From contig JAANDG010000185.1 of assembly GCA_036852015.1 (NCBI GenBank), positions 62,001 to 126,000 on the forward strand: a stretch of DNA of 64,000 nucleotides, given 5' to 3'. How positions within the stretch are numbered: the first letter of the stretch is position 1; each line of letters starts with the position of its first letter. Origin of the DNA: Pelodera strongyloides (taxonomy: Eukaryota > Nematoda > Chromadorea > Rhabditida > Rhabditidae). Shown here piece after piece: positions 15,001 to 24,442 of the stretch. The notes under the pieces are model-generated. The model made no database searches. It saw only the letters and a program-made list of their open reading frames with translations, and was not told the origin of the DNA. A program made the position numbers and the translations under genes.

Positions 15001-15703
15001 CTGTATACTAACCATCATGAGCACTGAGATATGCTATACTAGTTTCGTATTGGTCGATTCCTATTAATAGTTCTGCGATGATTTTGGTTCTGCCCCTCAT
15101 TGATTGTTTTATTGATTCCTATGATTAATTCCAGGATGATGCTGGAGGCTCCGCCCCTCCAGCCCCGCCCCCAATTGCCTCCCGAGACGAGAAGAAGGAC
15201 GTGCGGGAATACAAGTGCGAACAATGGGAAGTCGACCCCAAGATCCGATTTATCGATCGATTCAAGTGGAACCCTCCGGTTATTGATGAGGTCTTGAGGA
15301 AGTTGCAGGTGGGTATTTTAGTCTAGTGGTTAGTGGTGTTGACCCGAAACAGTATGACCAAGGCTCGAATCCGTGGGCTGCAGTGTTTTGTGACCATTGT
15401 GAAGGACTCCTCAGAAATAGATATGTGAATCGAGATGTTTCACTAGCTGGATGTAAACTGCAACATTTAGCAACATTTAGCAACATGTAGTATGCATTGT
15501 TCCCATAGCTAGATGGAATTTTATTTGTCTATATAGCTAATTAATATGGTAGGTATTAGATCGGTAATTATCATATAATTATTCAGATCTTTGACCATCG
15601 AACTACAATTCCGAAGGCACTTCAGAGGGGAATGCTTGATCCGTTAGATCAATTCCTGGCACATTTACTCAAGGAAATGTTGAATATTGCAGCGAAGGGG
15701 TAA
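3..15703 (+). CDS. lpd-3: LPD-3 / BLTP1 bridge-like lipid transfer protein, C-terminal 38 exons (5' part outside window)
   Basis: Bridge-like lipid-transfer protein (BLTP1/KIAA1109/Tweek family), a long hydrophobic-groove protein thought to move phospholipids between the ER and the plasma membrane. Exons (phases agree throughout, 1,521 codons): 3-81, 494-675, 1019-1155, 1341-1455, 1667-1768, 2131-2298, 2935-3006, 3299-3433, 3987-4070, 4556-4688, 5037-5188, 5299-5367, 5555-5662, 5930-6112, 6375-6538, 6772-6943, 7098-7148, 7473-7574, 7802-7910, 8294-8373, 8615-8764, 9076-9177, 9494-9579, 9762-9872, 10138-10282, 10556-10696, 10934-11083, 11314-11436, 11610-11729, 11959-12110, 12442-12526, 12986-13084, 13616-13702, 13935-14024, 14335-14460, 14814-14924, 15135-15308, 15587-15703. 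Family signatures visible: AILLWLNYKNTYDYW (exon 6), ASFNYDMRRLSELIAFPK (exon 23), SWALFHMRQP (exon 31), LFQFPALEAVLTS (exon 35) and TIPKALQRGMLDPLDQFL just before the TAA stop. Full-length homologues are about 4,000-5,000 residues, so more than half of the gene lies upstream. Exon 10 uses an unusual TTTGAG acceptor. A stretch in exons 11-12 is acidic and low in conservation. Confidence 0.93.
65..140 (+). repeat. 38-bp tandem duplication containing the exon 1 splice donor
   Basis: Two exact 38-bp units (65-102 and 103-140) carry the end of the first lpd-3 exon and its GTAAGT donor. The first donor (after 81) keeps the frame with the next exon. The second (after 119) would add 38 nt and shift the frame. 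Confidence 0.9.
1932..2028. repeat. small inverted repeat in lpd-3 intron 5
   Basis: Arms around ACAAGGGAAGCTTGAACCAT (left) and its complement (right, ending near 2026) enclose a loop with three copies of a TTAGAGCCG-like word. Single copy in the window. Confidence 0.75.
2327..2523. repeat. GGGCGCG-ended inverted-repeat element (family C), copy 1
   Basis: The left end reads AGGGCGCGTTTAAGATG and the right end is its complement, with internal AAAGAAAG and TTCGGCC words also in inverted order. GGGCGCG...CGCGCCC is flanked by TTA on both sides, the 3-bp TWA target duplication typical of PIF/Harbinger-type elements. No transposase ORF, so it would be a non-autonomous (MITE) copy. It lies in lpd-3 intron 6. 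Confidence 0.8.
2735..2914. repeat. TTAA-flanked inverted-repeat element (family A), copy 1
   Basis: The ends are TTAAAGCGAAATACC and GGTATTTCGCTTTAA, followed inside by a GGTTTTTGA...TCAAAAACC inverted pair. Family A has six copies in the window, each about 165-180 bp, all ending in TTAA. No coding capacity. Confidence 0.85.
3500..3676. repeat. family A inverted-repeat element, copy 2
   Basis: It carries the intact AGCGAAATACCGGCCGG left end and the mirrored right end. It lies in lpd-3 intron 8, directly downstream of exon 8. Confidence 0.85.
4284..4416. repeat. GAGGCC-ended inverted repeat (family H), copy 1
   Basis: The left end GAGGCCATATTCACCAAC pairs with the right end GTTGGTGAATACGGCCTC. 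The interior is G/C-rich. The second copy is at 22,533. Confidence 0.8.
5191..5263 (+). repeat. tRNA-like sequence (decayed, SINE head or pseudogene)
   Basis: It has an A-box-like TGGCTGAGTGGTTAGGATGG and a B-box GGGTTCGATTC about 30 bp apart, as in tRNA genes. I could not pair a full acceptor or T stem, so a working tRNA is unlikely. It begins two bases into lpd-3 intron 11, right at the splice donor. Confidence 0.5.
6250..6332 (-). repeat. tRNA-like sequence (decayed)
   Basis: On the minus strand, a TTTAGTGATTAGGCACT A-box-like block is followed by GGGTTTGATTACCG, a mutated B box. It sits in lpd-3 intron 14. Confidence 0.35.
7575..7664. repeat. (GTTT/GCTT)n microsatellite at a splice donor
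   Basis: About 90 bp of tetranucleotide repeat (GTTT with interspersed GCTT) begins exactly at the donor of lpd-3 exon 18. The donor GTTTGT is itself the first repeat unit. Confidence 0.9.
12117..12179. repeat. 31-bp tandem duplication in lpd-3 intron 30
   Basis: Two near-identical units containing ATGGGCGTGTCTTAGGTGG lie a few bases after the exon 30 donor. Confidence 0.85.
12557..12732. repeat. long hairpin element (family B), copy 1
   Basis: A nearly perfect palindrome: TTAAAGCGAAATGCTAGCC at the left, its complement at the right, arms about 80 bp, loop about 11 bp. The loop reads in the opposite orientation to the other two copies, so this copy is inserted inverted. TTAA is present at both ends. 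It lies in lpd-3 intron 31. Confidence 0.9.
15311..15385 (+). repeat. tRNA-like sequence (decayed)
   Basis: The A-box-like TAGTCTAGTGGTTAGTGG and B-box-like GGCTCGAATCC are correctly spaced. Stems are incomplete. Like the copy at 5191, it starts immediately after an lpd-3 splice donor (exon 37). Confidence 0.45.
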
Positions 15704-16155
15704 TTATTGATTGGTGAGCATTGTTCATTAGATGATAATTATTTATTTTGGTATTGATCTACCCCTTTTTCTAATGTATTTTAGGAGTTTTCTAGAGGTG
15801 AAAACAATGTATGTATTTTTTTCATATGACTGCGGGACAGGGTTTTCTACTAATGAACATAACAATCTTTTACATTCTTTTTGACTTTAGTATTATTATT
15901 TATTCGTATCTTTTTTAACTTGCCTACTCACAGCGATTTTTGTTGATTTTATGTTATTTAGTGATTTGAAATCGTTTTTTTTCTATTAGAATAAGGGTCT
16001 TTGTGAAGAATCCTTCTTGATCTAGTTCTCTATTGAATTTGAATGTCTGAGCGGGACATGATTGGGTCTGGTTACTACTTATTTGATGCTGGGAATGGGA
16101 AGTTTTCCTGGCAAAGAGAATCTGGGAATGCATTGGGAATTGGAGATTACCACTG

Positions 16156-16295
16156 TGGCCGTATGCACGAACGCGCCGGGAAGCTCCCAGCCTCCCAGTG
16201 GGAGGTGAGAGAAAGAGAGGGATCAGACGACCCAGAGACACGCAGAGCCAAATCCTCCCACTCTGGGAGGTTCCTGCTGTTCGTGCATACGGCCA
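16156..16295. repeat. inverted repeat with TGGCCGTATGCACGAAC ends
   Basis: About 140 bp with mirrored ends and a second inner pair of GGGAGG/CCTCCC words. It shares the GGCCGTAT core with family H but is otherwise distinct. Single copy here. Confidence 0.75.
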
Positions 16296-17441
16296 GGGAA
16301 AGTCCCATTCTGAGTACTGTAATCTACTGAAAAAGATTATGCTGAAATCATTTTTTTTTTTGTAGTTGTTTTATGAGCTCAGTTAATGTTTTAGTGTTTA
16401 TGGCTCTACAGGTGTATCATCTTGTGCCGCTGAAAAAACTTAGAAATGCTCAATCGATTTTGGTTTGTATGAAATATTTGAAATCCTCGTAATTGCTTTC
16501 AATATTGATGTGATAACTAATTGTGTTGGAATATTGTTGTAATTAGAGATTTTTGTATAATTGTATTGATCTAGTCATTAATTGTTCAGTGATGATTTCT
16601 TCGTATAATTGCATAGTTGATTGAGGTAGAACAATTAGAAAATATTACGAAATTTTGTTTATTTATTGCATATACGAGCTTGTTTTTGTGATTGTGATTT
16701 ATTTCAGTGTGTATGAGTTTATAAAGTGATTTTTGAAGTGTTGTTTTATAAGAAGGCGAAGGGGGAGAGCAGAGTAGAGCGTATGTTATAAGGTGGAGTT
16801 GTGTGTATCTGGGTATGTGGTACGCCACATTAATCGATCTGAAATATACGTAAAGCAATTGAAATTGAGCTTTGTTCAAGTCATACATGTTTCATGATAG
16901 GAATACAATGGATTTTATTGCTGTTTTCACATAGACTGACATAGAAATGTTCTGTTTAGAAACAGGTAGGCCACTCTATTGATATTAAATTTACGGAAGT
17001 GAGAAAGAATATTTACCTATGATTGTTCATATTTACCATACATAGAATTATACGGTATTTAAATGTTTCGCTTCGAATAATGTAACAAAAAAAGCAATGT
17101 ACACAGCGTATTTTAATCCATTATAATCCCCTTATTTTGTAAATAGCTGCTTTATTTGAGTCCCAAATAAACAGGCATAAAGGAGCGGGAAAAGTTATTT
17201 TGTAAAACTTTTATGAAGCTCAAATAAAATATCGAAACAACTTTTAGTGTAGCTTGTGACAGGTGTTCAAATAATTATTTCTGCAAATAATAAAATTGAC
17301 CTCGTTCTTTTAATAATATATGTGTTTACTTTGTTTTGTTTTATCTGGCTTTTATTACACGCAAAAGACCAAATAAATTAATCTCTCTGAACTCGTATAA
17401 AGTACCGCAGCTACTATGTACTATGTGTGCCAGTACACTTT

Positions 17442-17566
17442 CGAAACTTGACGTGCAAGCGGCAACGTTACGGCGGGCAATTTGCTCGCCAGAACCCAAC
17501 GGCGTGCCACTTTTTTCCACGCAGCATGCACGCCGTAACCTCGCCGCGTGCACACCAATTTTCACG
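17442..17566. repeat. GC-rich inverted repeat (family I), copy 1
   Basis: The left end has ACGTGCAAGCGGCAACG and the right end the complementary GCCGCGTGCAC with a mirrored AATTTTC. Related to 29,428-29,589, where the ends are closer to perfect. Confidence 0.65.
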
Positions 17567-18302
17567 TTGTATGTACAGCAGATTACCATTACTTTGTCAT
17601 CACTGCGTACGATACCATTACGTATTTATATTTATAACATTCTTGAACGTGCTTTATCGTTTGGTTTTTTTTAATTGATTTTTAATTCTCCAAAGTTCCA
17701 AAGTTTCCAAAGAGTTCAATCACCAACTTGCTCACTTTTTAACAACTATATTGGAAATTTCTTTCGTACTGTAATTACTAGTAATTACGAGTTCAGGTAC
17801 AAAACGTGGTATTCTTGGAATATTTAGCTTTTCTACATACTAATTACTTTTGCCAGGTTAAAATTCTGAAATTCCGTGTCGTTTTTTGTCGTTTTTTACC
17901 GTTAACAGTTAATTAATTAACTTTATAATTCGCAGAAATTAAAGTTAAAATTGCTTTTACCAATACATGGAAGTAGTAATTTATTTGATACTAGGTGATG
18001 ATTTGCCATATTTCCAAAGTTGAACTCTTTAAATAATTAACCAAGAAAAATAGGAGAACATGTCATGCAGATGATGGGATGAACATTATCTATGCCGTTT
18101 CATTTCCTACTGTAAAGTGTATGTATAGGCATTAATAAATCAAGAAATTTTTATGGAATGTGTACTGTTTACATGCATTATCACTTTGGTGCCCATGTAA
18201 AAATATCAGTGTTAAGACTCCTCCTAGAATAATTTTTGTCTTATTTTTCAAACAAGTTGTCAAATTGATGAATTGAATAATTTTCAGAATTTGCGGGTAT
18301 TC

Positions 18303-19970
18303 ATGCGCATTTTCCACCTTGCTGTCATAATTGTTGCTGGGAAGCAAAGTTATGCTTCGTCTGTTTCGGAAACCGCACAAAATGTTGTGGCGCAGCCAAT
18401 TGATTTGGACAACTCTACAATTTCGACTGAAGAGAACAATACAAACATAACGAACAATGAACAACTCGAAAATTTGAATATGACTCAAAACGAGAGTTTA
18501 TTTCAAGAAAACGCTGCCAAACCACAACAAACCAAACCGAAATTCCGAATGCCAAATATACAATATCATGCGGTTAGTTGTGTCATTTTCTTTTCTATCT
18601 CTCGCCTCTCGCGGGTTTGAGTCTGCAGCGCGGCTCTGTTTGCGCGCGCATGTATGTGTGCGGTACTATCCCTGCGCGTCACCCAGATTTTTTCCAAGAT
18701 GCGCATTTTGGAGTTAATACACTAAATGTATTTGGTTTTTATGCCGTGTCAGATTGTAAAAAAAGCAATTTCAGCCACTCGTCCAACGCTACTTTTCCAC
18801 ACGTAGGTGTTTTCCGTAATAATATAGTCCAAGTTCCAAACAGTTAGGGCTAATGTTCACGTATAATCCTCTATTTATTTTTGGTATAGGATATTCAACA
18901 TCTCATTATAAGCATATAATCTTTCCCGTATAGGTTGACTACGGTACCACCCAGTAATTCGTAATTGTAACAAATTTTTTTGATCAGTAAAAAACTGTTC
19001 CAGATTACGATGATCGATACCGAGCAGAAGAGGTATGTTTGTTTAAACTTCAGATTAAGTTACGTACAACTTACACAGTGACAACATTTTTAGACCTAGC
19101 CTAGGGGACGTTGGGATGCATCAACGAAAATTAATCTAAAATTAAAATGAATGTTTGCCCATGTAAAATGTGGCAGGGAATGAAAACCGTTGTGTCCAAT
19201 AATACTTCACCTAAATCCAAAAGGAAATCTACAACGGACTGTACAACTGTGGTACGGATCGGGTTCGAGGGTCAACATCTTTGGCAGGGTTTTTGAATTC
19301 TCTCACCTGTTCGTCATTGAAAGGTTTGCTTTAATCTTAATTTGCGTACCTTACTTATGCTAAGAAGTCGGGCCATTGGGCCCATGAACGTCGTCACGTC
19401 ATACACTGATTCCGAAACTGTGTACTCAACATATGTATTCTAATAAGTCAATCAATGAACTTATCCACTTTACCTCACATCATAAATTTAATGCATAACT
19501 TGCCCTCCTTTCTGGCAACGGGCTTTTTTTTAAATATTTTGTAGAAATAATAATCCAGCACCTCCTTTTTAGATAGTTTCAGTCGCGTGTGCTATATTCA
19601 CGATCGATGTTATACCGGCTATATAAGCTATGAATATACAAAGGAATATTGTGATGATAGGTGAGAACTTATAACTTATAGATATTGTGTGTATGCCGTA
19701 CTATTTTACATCAAAAGATAAACACTAAACCTCAAATGATCTACCGTATCTAAGAATAACGTAAAACTTAAATCCAGCACTGTATCTTCTACCGTACCCT
19801 CGAATACAGCTTAACCTAAACCCACTATAAACTACCGTATGTTCAGGTTCTGTGAAGGTCTGGATGCCGAGATCAGTGCTGTTGATCTCTCCTTCTGGCA
19901 GTCGGCCGCTTGCAAACTACTTGCCAATTCTTTTTGTTGGACAGTCAAGATGTTCCCCTACTCAAGATAG
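18303..19970 (+). CDS. secreted phospholipase A2-like protein (5' exons partly tentative)
   Basis: A member of the PLA2 superfamily, which hydrolyses the sn-2 ester of phospholipids in the secretory or extracellular space. The 3' exons 19224-19323, 19573-19660 and 19847-19970 splice in phase and give NCGTD, then VCYIHDRCY, then CDD.FCEGLD, matching the order C...CCxxHDxCY...CDDxFC of nematode PLA2-like proteins. The first cysteine of the CC pair is valine here; the catalytic-type HD is kept. Exon 1 (18303-18572) starts after a TTTTCAG and codes for a signal-peptide-like MRIFHLAVIIVAGKQSYA followed by an N-linked-glycosylation-rich linker. An exon near 19004-19032 may join them, but the donor of exon 1 and the acceptor at 19223 (purine-rich AAAAG) are not convincing. 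It could be a decaying gene. The last exon is duplicated at 22,387. Confidence 0.65.
19727..19970 (+). repeat. segmental duplication, copy 1 (PLA2-like last intron and exon)
   Basis: About 245 bp covering the end of the last intron and the whole last exon of the PLA2-like gene. It is similar along its length to 22,250-22,513, in the same orientation, 2.5 kb away. Confidence 0.85.
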
Positions 19971-21005
19971 AACACCCTAAATGTAATATCACTAAATATA
20001 GATTTTCCCGTTTTGACATAGGTTTAGTATGATATACTGTAAATGGCCGATCCCTCGCACAAAGTCCGAGGATGTTGCATACTATTTTTATGTCAGCATA
20101 ATGTTGTGCAGTAAAGCAATCGCTGTGATGACGCGTGTGTTATTCGTAGGGTATCGCCTGTGTAGTCGCCTCAGGCGGCGACAACGCGAAACTCGGCGAG
20201 TGCGCCGCGAAGAAATTTGTGGTGCGCGGCGAACAAAAGCAGCGCCCAGTCCGGGCCAGGATATCGCCGCACCACTAATAATATTTCGCCCAACCAGGGC
20301 CCAGTCTGGGCGAGACGAACAATCTTCTTACCTAAAATTGGGGCTTCGTTTGTTTGATTGACTATGTCTAGCAATTTTCGCATAATCGTTCAGCCGGCGC
20401 CCAGCCCGGGCCGCATTTTCGTCCCACCTGTGTTTCGTCAGTGGATTTGCATTTTTCTCGATATAATATAGGAGAATTTTTTAAAAATTTCACTATTCAT
20501 TTCGTTAAAATGGGATCGAAATCCACCGAATAAAGGACGCTTGTGTTGTCGCCGAATTTGACTTTATCGCCCTCCGCCCACTTTGCTCCCTGCCCTACTG
20601 CCAGCTCTACTGGTTATAGTCTTGCGATCAGAAGTACACAATTTATATAAATCTATACGCCGCCCGACTTTCTATATGTATACGTGAAACGTGGATTCAA
20701 AAGTAGTTACAAAAATTAGAGTATGATAATGCAAAAATCCTTAGTTGAAAGATGAGTAGAGAGCGAGGAGCACGGCTGATAGAGACGCAGCATATATGCA
20801 GCTTTTTTCGGAGGAGAGAGCTCGAGATGGAATGAGAGATGGGAACTTTGTAGGTTTCCAGTAACGCACATCATACGTTACACTCAAGCAAAACTGCAAC
20901 TTTATATAAACAAAACTTTTTATTCTATACAATCATTGTGATTACATCCTTAGAGAAATCGGCAAATATGATTATTTATATATTCTATATCCACCCCAGC
21001 ATTCA
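19971..21005. other. intergenic; no gene seen
   Basis: It contains a locally GC-rich stretch (20,150-20,430) with GCGGCGAC and GCCCAGTC words but no frame longer than about 110 codons. I see no splice-compatible exon with a protein-like product. Confidence 0.5.
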
Positions 21006-21613
21006 TTATCTCTCCCATCTATATCCACCCCAGCATTCAAAATCTCTCCTAGACATTTGCGCAGTTGCATTGTGAATGGTGCCAGTAATCGCGCCATACT
21101 CGTCAATCATACGATCAACTGCTTGCTTATCAAATACTTCTGGAAGAGAACGACGAACCCCTTTAAACGTTTTCCTGAAAACGGTACGTATCGAGGGAAG
21201 GCGCTTGTCTAAATATGCAATGGCTGTAGCCACATTATGCTCGAATAGGAATTCACTATCTAGACTTCTCATTTTATTGTGCGGCTCCTTCAATTCGTAG
21301 TAGGCCTCTATGGTAGCACATGCTAATTCATCGGCACTGGGTTTCGTTAGGTTAAAGTCAAAGGGTTGCCAGGGTGGAGGTGCGGGCAATTTGAGTGCCG
21401 CACGTAACTCTTGAAGGCCTATGGTATTTACGCTTTCACGGATCAAAGTACGGCCAAACGGTCGGACTATGCCATGTCTAATAGCGTTGCCGGTTAGGAG
21501 TTCGTAATCACGTGAGCCCAGGCAGGTGGTGGCAATCTTGGTTAGCTCTTCCTTCACGTCATACGAGAGGCTGCTATCTAGCGTAACGGTCGTTGGTGTA
21601 GAGCTCTTGCTTG
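21006..21613 (-). CDS. 3'-terminal exon of an unrecognised gene (about 200 codons)
   Basis: One long minus-strand exon, open from a TTTCAG acceptor (exon starts at 21613) to a TAA at 21006-21008. There is no ATG near the beginning; the first in-frame candidate near 21557 is GTG, so the true start must lie in an upstream exon at higher coordinates that I could not place. The product is not recognised. Visible features are a proline-rich PAPPPWQPFDF segment, a basic RTVFRKTFKGVRRSLPE stretch and a C-terminus ending ECWGGYRWER. No signal peptide, membrane segment or zinc motif is visible. It lies between the two copies of the duplicated PLA2-like exon, on the opposite strand. Confidence 0.55.
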
Positions 21614-21794
21614 CTGAAAGTTATCTATTTATGCAGGTATATATATTTTAACCAAAACCATGACATTTTACACCTTTTCAATTATATATTATATAACTAA
21701 CATTGTGTTCATACCTGCATGTAAATGAGTGGCAAGGCAGAGACATATGGTGAATGTAGTCCTCATATATTCGTCTGCAAGTATGAAGCGTGTT

Positions 21795-21966
21795 TTAAAG
21801 GGAAATACCGACCGGTTTTTGAAACGCATTGTGTACACCTGCTTTTTTACGCAGCGTATGCAAATGCACAAAAATTAGAATAAAAAATAGACCCCACGTT
21901 GCATAAATGCATAGGAATGCCAGTACTTGAGATGCATTTCAAAAACCGGCCGGTATTTCGCTCTAA
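21795..21966. repeat. family A inverted-repeat element, copy 3
   Basis: The most diverged copy: the left end reads AAAGGGAAATACC and the right end CGCTCTAA, each with one change from the family end. Confidence 0.8.
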
Positions 21967-22249
21967 TGCATTTACGTGAGAGAAGTGCATGTAAGCGGCG
22001 CAGCGAGATAAATACGAACCGAGAGAGCAAAAGCGTGAGTAAAAAAATGGCGTGGAAATATGTATATGAAGAATATTTATAGAAATCACCTATATTATAA
22101 AATAATATAATAAGTGTGTTATAGAATCGATTGAAAAGAGGAAAGGCAGAGCGAAGAAAAAGATAATCGCTCGGCCCCATCTCTCTCAACAACCCCCCAA
22201 CCCACTTTCTCACATGTTTGGATAGAGAAACAAGACAGACCATTTCAAA

Positions 22250-22513
22250 TGAGCGTTATCTTCTACCGATCTCAAATGATCTACCGTATCTAAGAATACT
22301 CTGAAACATAAATCCCCTGCCGTAACATCTAACGTACCTTCGAACACACCGAAACCTAAACCCCAAATAAACTACCGTATTTTCAGGTTCTGTGAAGGTC
22401 TGGATGCCGAGATCCGTGCTGTTGATCTCTCCTTCTGGCAGTCGGCCGCTTGTAAACTACTCGCCAATTCGTGTTGCTGGACAGTCAAGAAGATGTACTC
22501 CTACTCAAGATAA
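22250..22513 (+). repeat. segmental duplication, copy 2
   Basis: The counterpart of 19,727-19,970. The intron part has several substitutions. The exon part is better conserved. Confidence 0.85.
22387..22513 (+). pseudogene. orphan copy of the PLA2-like last exon
   Basis: After a TTTTCAG acceptor it encodes the same product as the last exon of the PLA2-like gene (FCEGLDAE... to a TAA at 22,511-22,513), with one extra codon (an additional lysine) near the end. No HD-containing exon precedes it within the duplicated block, so it can only function as an alternative 3' exon of the upstream gene or be a relic. The open frame is intact. Confidence 0.6.
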
Positions 22514-22532
22514 AACACCCTAAATGTAACCA

Positions 22533-22660
22533 GAGGCCGTATTCACCAACACGTAGGGAGCCCTCCCTGGCCTCCCCAGAGAGCTAAAAAGTGCGAGCAT
22601 GAGATACAGAGCGCTCGTAAGCCTAGGAAGGACACCCTGTGTGTTGGTGAATACCGCCTC
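22533..22660. repeat. family H inverted repeat, copy 2
   Basis: It begins GAGGCCGTATTCACCAACAC and ends in the complement GTTGGTGAATACCGCCTC. It starts 20 bp after the duplicated exon. Confidence 0.8.
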
Positions 22661-24024
22661 AGGACATACGAGTCCCCGTCTTGACATACAGCCAGTTTAA
22701 TATTCATATACATGCATCCTACCCCAAAAAAACACTAGATAGCAAACATCATACAAGATAGAATACTTCCCAAATAAAGCCCTTCACAAAAAAACATCTA
22801 CTAATAAATATTGATCTCAAATTCACACCCGCTCTCAGTTCGATTCATATTGTACTAGAAGACACCCGCAGGTCACCAACAATACACTAGTATCAAAATT
22901 TGGGAAATAATAAACCATGAATCAATTATTTATTAATCTCAGGTGGATAAACACAAAACAAGCAATTATATATTGCTCTCACTATAAGATGTTATAACAA
23001 AACAAAGAACATACTGTCTCTCTCAGGATTGGGATGCTTTCTAACGTTTCCAACGTTTTCAATACCTCCTTCTAAAGGCCATATTCACCACTCAACCACC
23101 CTCGCCCTAGAATGCTATTTGCACTCCTCAGCCTCAGGGAATCGACTGGTAAATATATCCTTATAGAGAGACAACCCAACCTCAACATTCTACAATAATA
23201 TTGGCCATAAAAAAAGTGAAACAACGATAAAACAATGAATACAGTATTACTTAAACTTAGAACCTGGAAACAAAGGACATGTACAGTATTCAGTACTCAC
23301 CAACAGGGTTGAGGGTTCCCCATGGTGGATACCCTAGAGATCCCCATGGTAGATAACCTTCTAGATCCCCACGGTAGGTACCCTTAGGGAGAGAAAAAAT
23401 CTAAAAGAATCTTAACTTTCTCAAAGTAAACAGGAAAATTCATAGGTGATTACAAAGCAAAGCCCATTTGGCGAAACCCACAACAAGGTAACAATACGTG
23501 TCGCAAATAAAGAATATATAGAAAGTATAGAGATCGGAAATAAATAAAACAAACTTGGAAATATATCAAAACAGATTCATCAGCGTATTGGAGAAATAAA
23601 CTTAAATTACATACAGGTATTCCAAACAAAAGAAAAACATTACCTCGATAAACATGGACAGAAGAGAAAGACTCATATACAAAACAACTTATATGTATAA
23701 TAAAGGGGTGGGGGATTAAAGTTGAGAAGCTTCAATATAGTTCGGACGAAAAAAGAATAAATAAAAAGTACAGCAAACCTAACCAACAGACTGTATATAA
23801 CAACAAGAAAAGGCATACTAATCATTAATATAATAAAGCTAACTTGGCACTTACCGGGGTGTCTCTATTAAAGAAATATTTAACAATTAATGAATGACCA
23901 ACCCCGCTATCTCTTATCTTACCAAAGAGACAGAAAGGTAAAGGTACATACAGGTACACTACTAAGTTAAGATGACAGACATACTTTCACAATTTCTATT
24001 TTTTACCATTTCTAAGATAACAAA

Positions 24025-24225
24025 AGGTGATATGGTACGTGGTTTTGAAAAGTGATATGGTACGTGGTTTTGAAAAGTGATATGGTACGTGGTTTTGAAA
24101 ATTATGCGATTATGCCGATCAACCAACTGCCTGTCAATGTATTATGTGCAAACATATGTGCCTTACTGTAAACACAGTTTAGTGAAGCACAGACATTTCA
24201 TAAACCACGTATCATACCGCTTTAA
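24025..24225. repeat. family G element with a 25-bp triplicated left end
   Basis: 24025-24100 holds three tandem copies of a 25-bp unit (GTGATATGGTACGTGGTTTT). The right end, AACCACGT...ACCGCTTTAA, is the mirror of family G. The left terminal TTAAAGCG is missing and appears replaced by the tandem array. Confidence 0.75.
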
Positions 24226-24442
24226 CTTAAACATAACGTGGTAGATATGCGGCTGACAACGTTTCAATATAATAACAATAAGACAAATTTCCCTGTTGCG
24301 AAGCACAGAATGTGAAAAGGAAACTAATATAAGCATTATACATACTAACATACATACCTTACTTCCATGGTTAATAAGGTCACACCAACATCCTCAAGGT
24401 CCCAAAAATTATGAAAAACAGAACTTAATAAGATACCTGCGC

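Larger units (their letters stand above)
15704..18287. other. lpd-3 3' flank; no further gene seen
   Basis: AT-rich sequence between lpd-3 and the PLA2-like gene, with stop codons in every frame at short intervals. It contains two inverted repeats (16,156 and 17,442). AATAAA words first occur near 17,166 and 17,222, so the true 3' end of lpd-3 is not obvious. Confidence 0.6.
22514..24442. other. intergenic; no gene seen
   Basis: AT-rich and low in open frames on both strands. It contains family H copy 2 and repeated CCCCATGGTAGATA-like words at about 23,318-23,385. The Chtop-like gene on the minus strand ends at 24,443, so the right part is its 3' flank. Confidence 0.5.

Noticed and set aside
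18754..18802. Possible extra PLA2-like exon (IVKKAISATRPTLLF)
   Set aside because: It splices in phase from exon 1 but leads to stop codons in every downstream exon.
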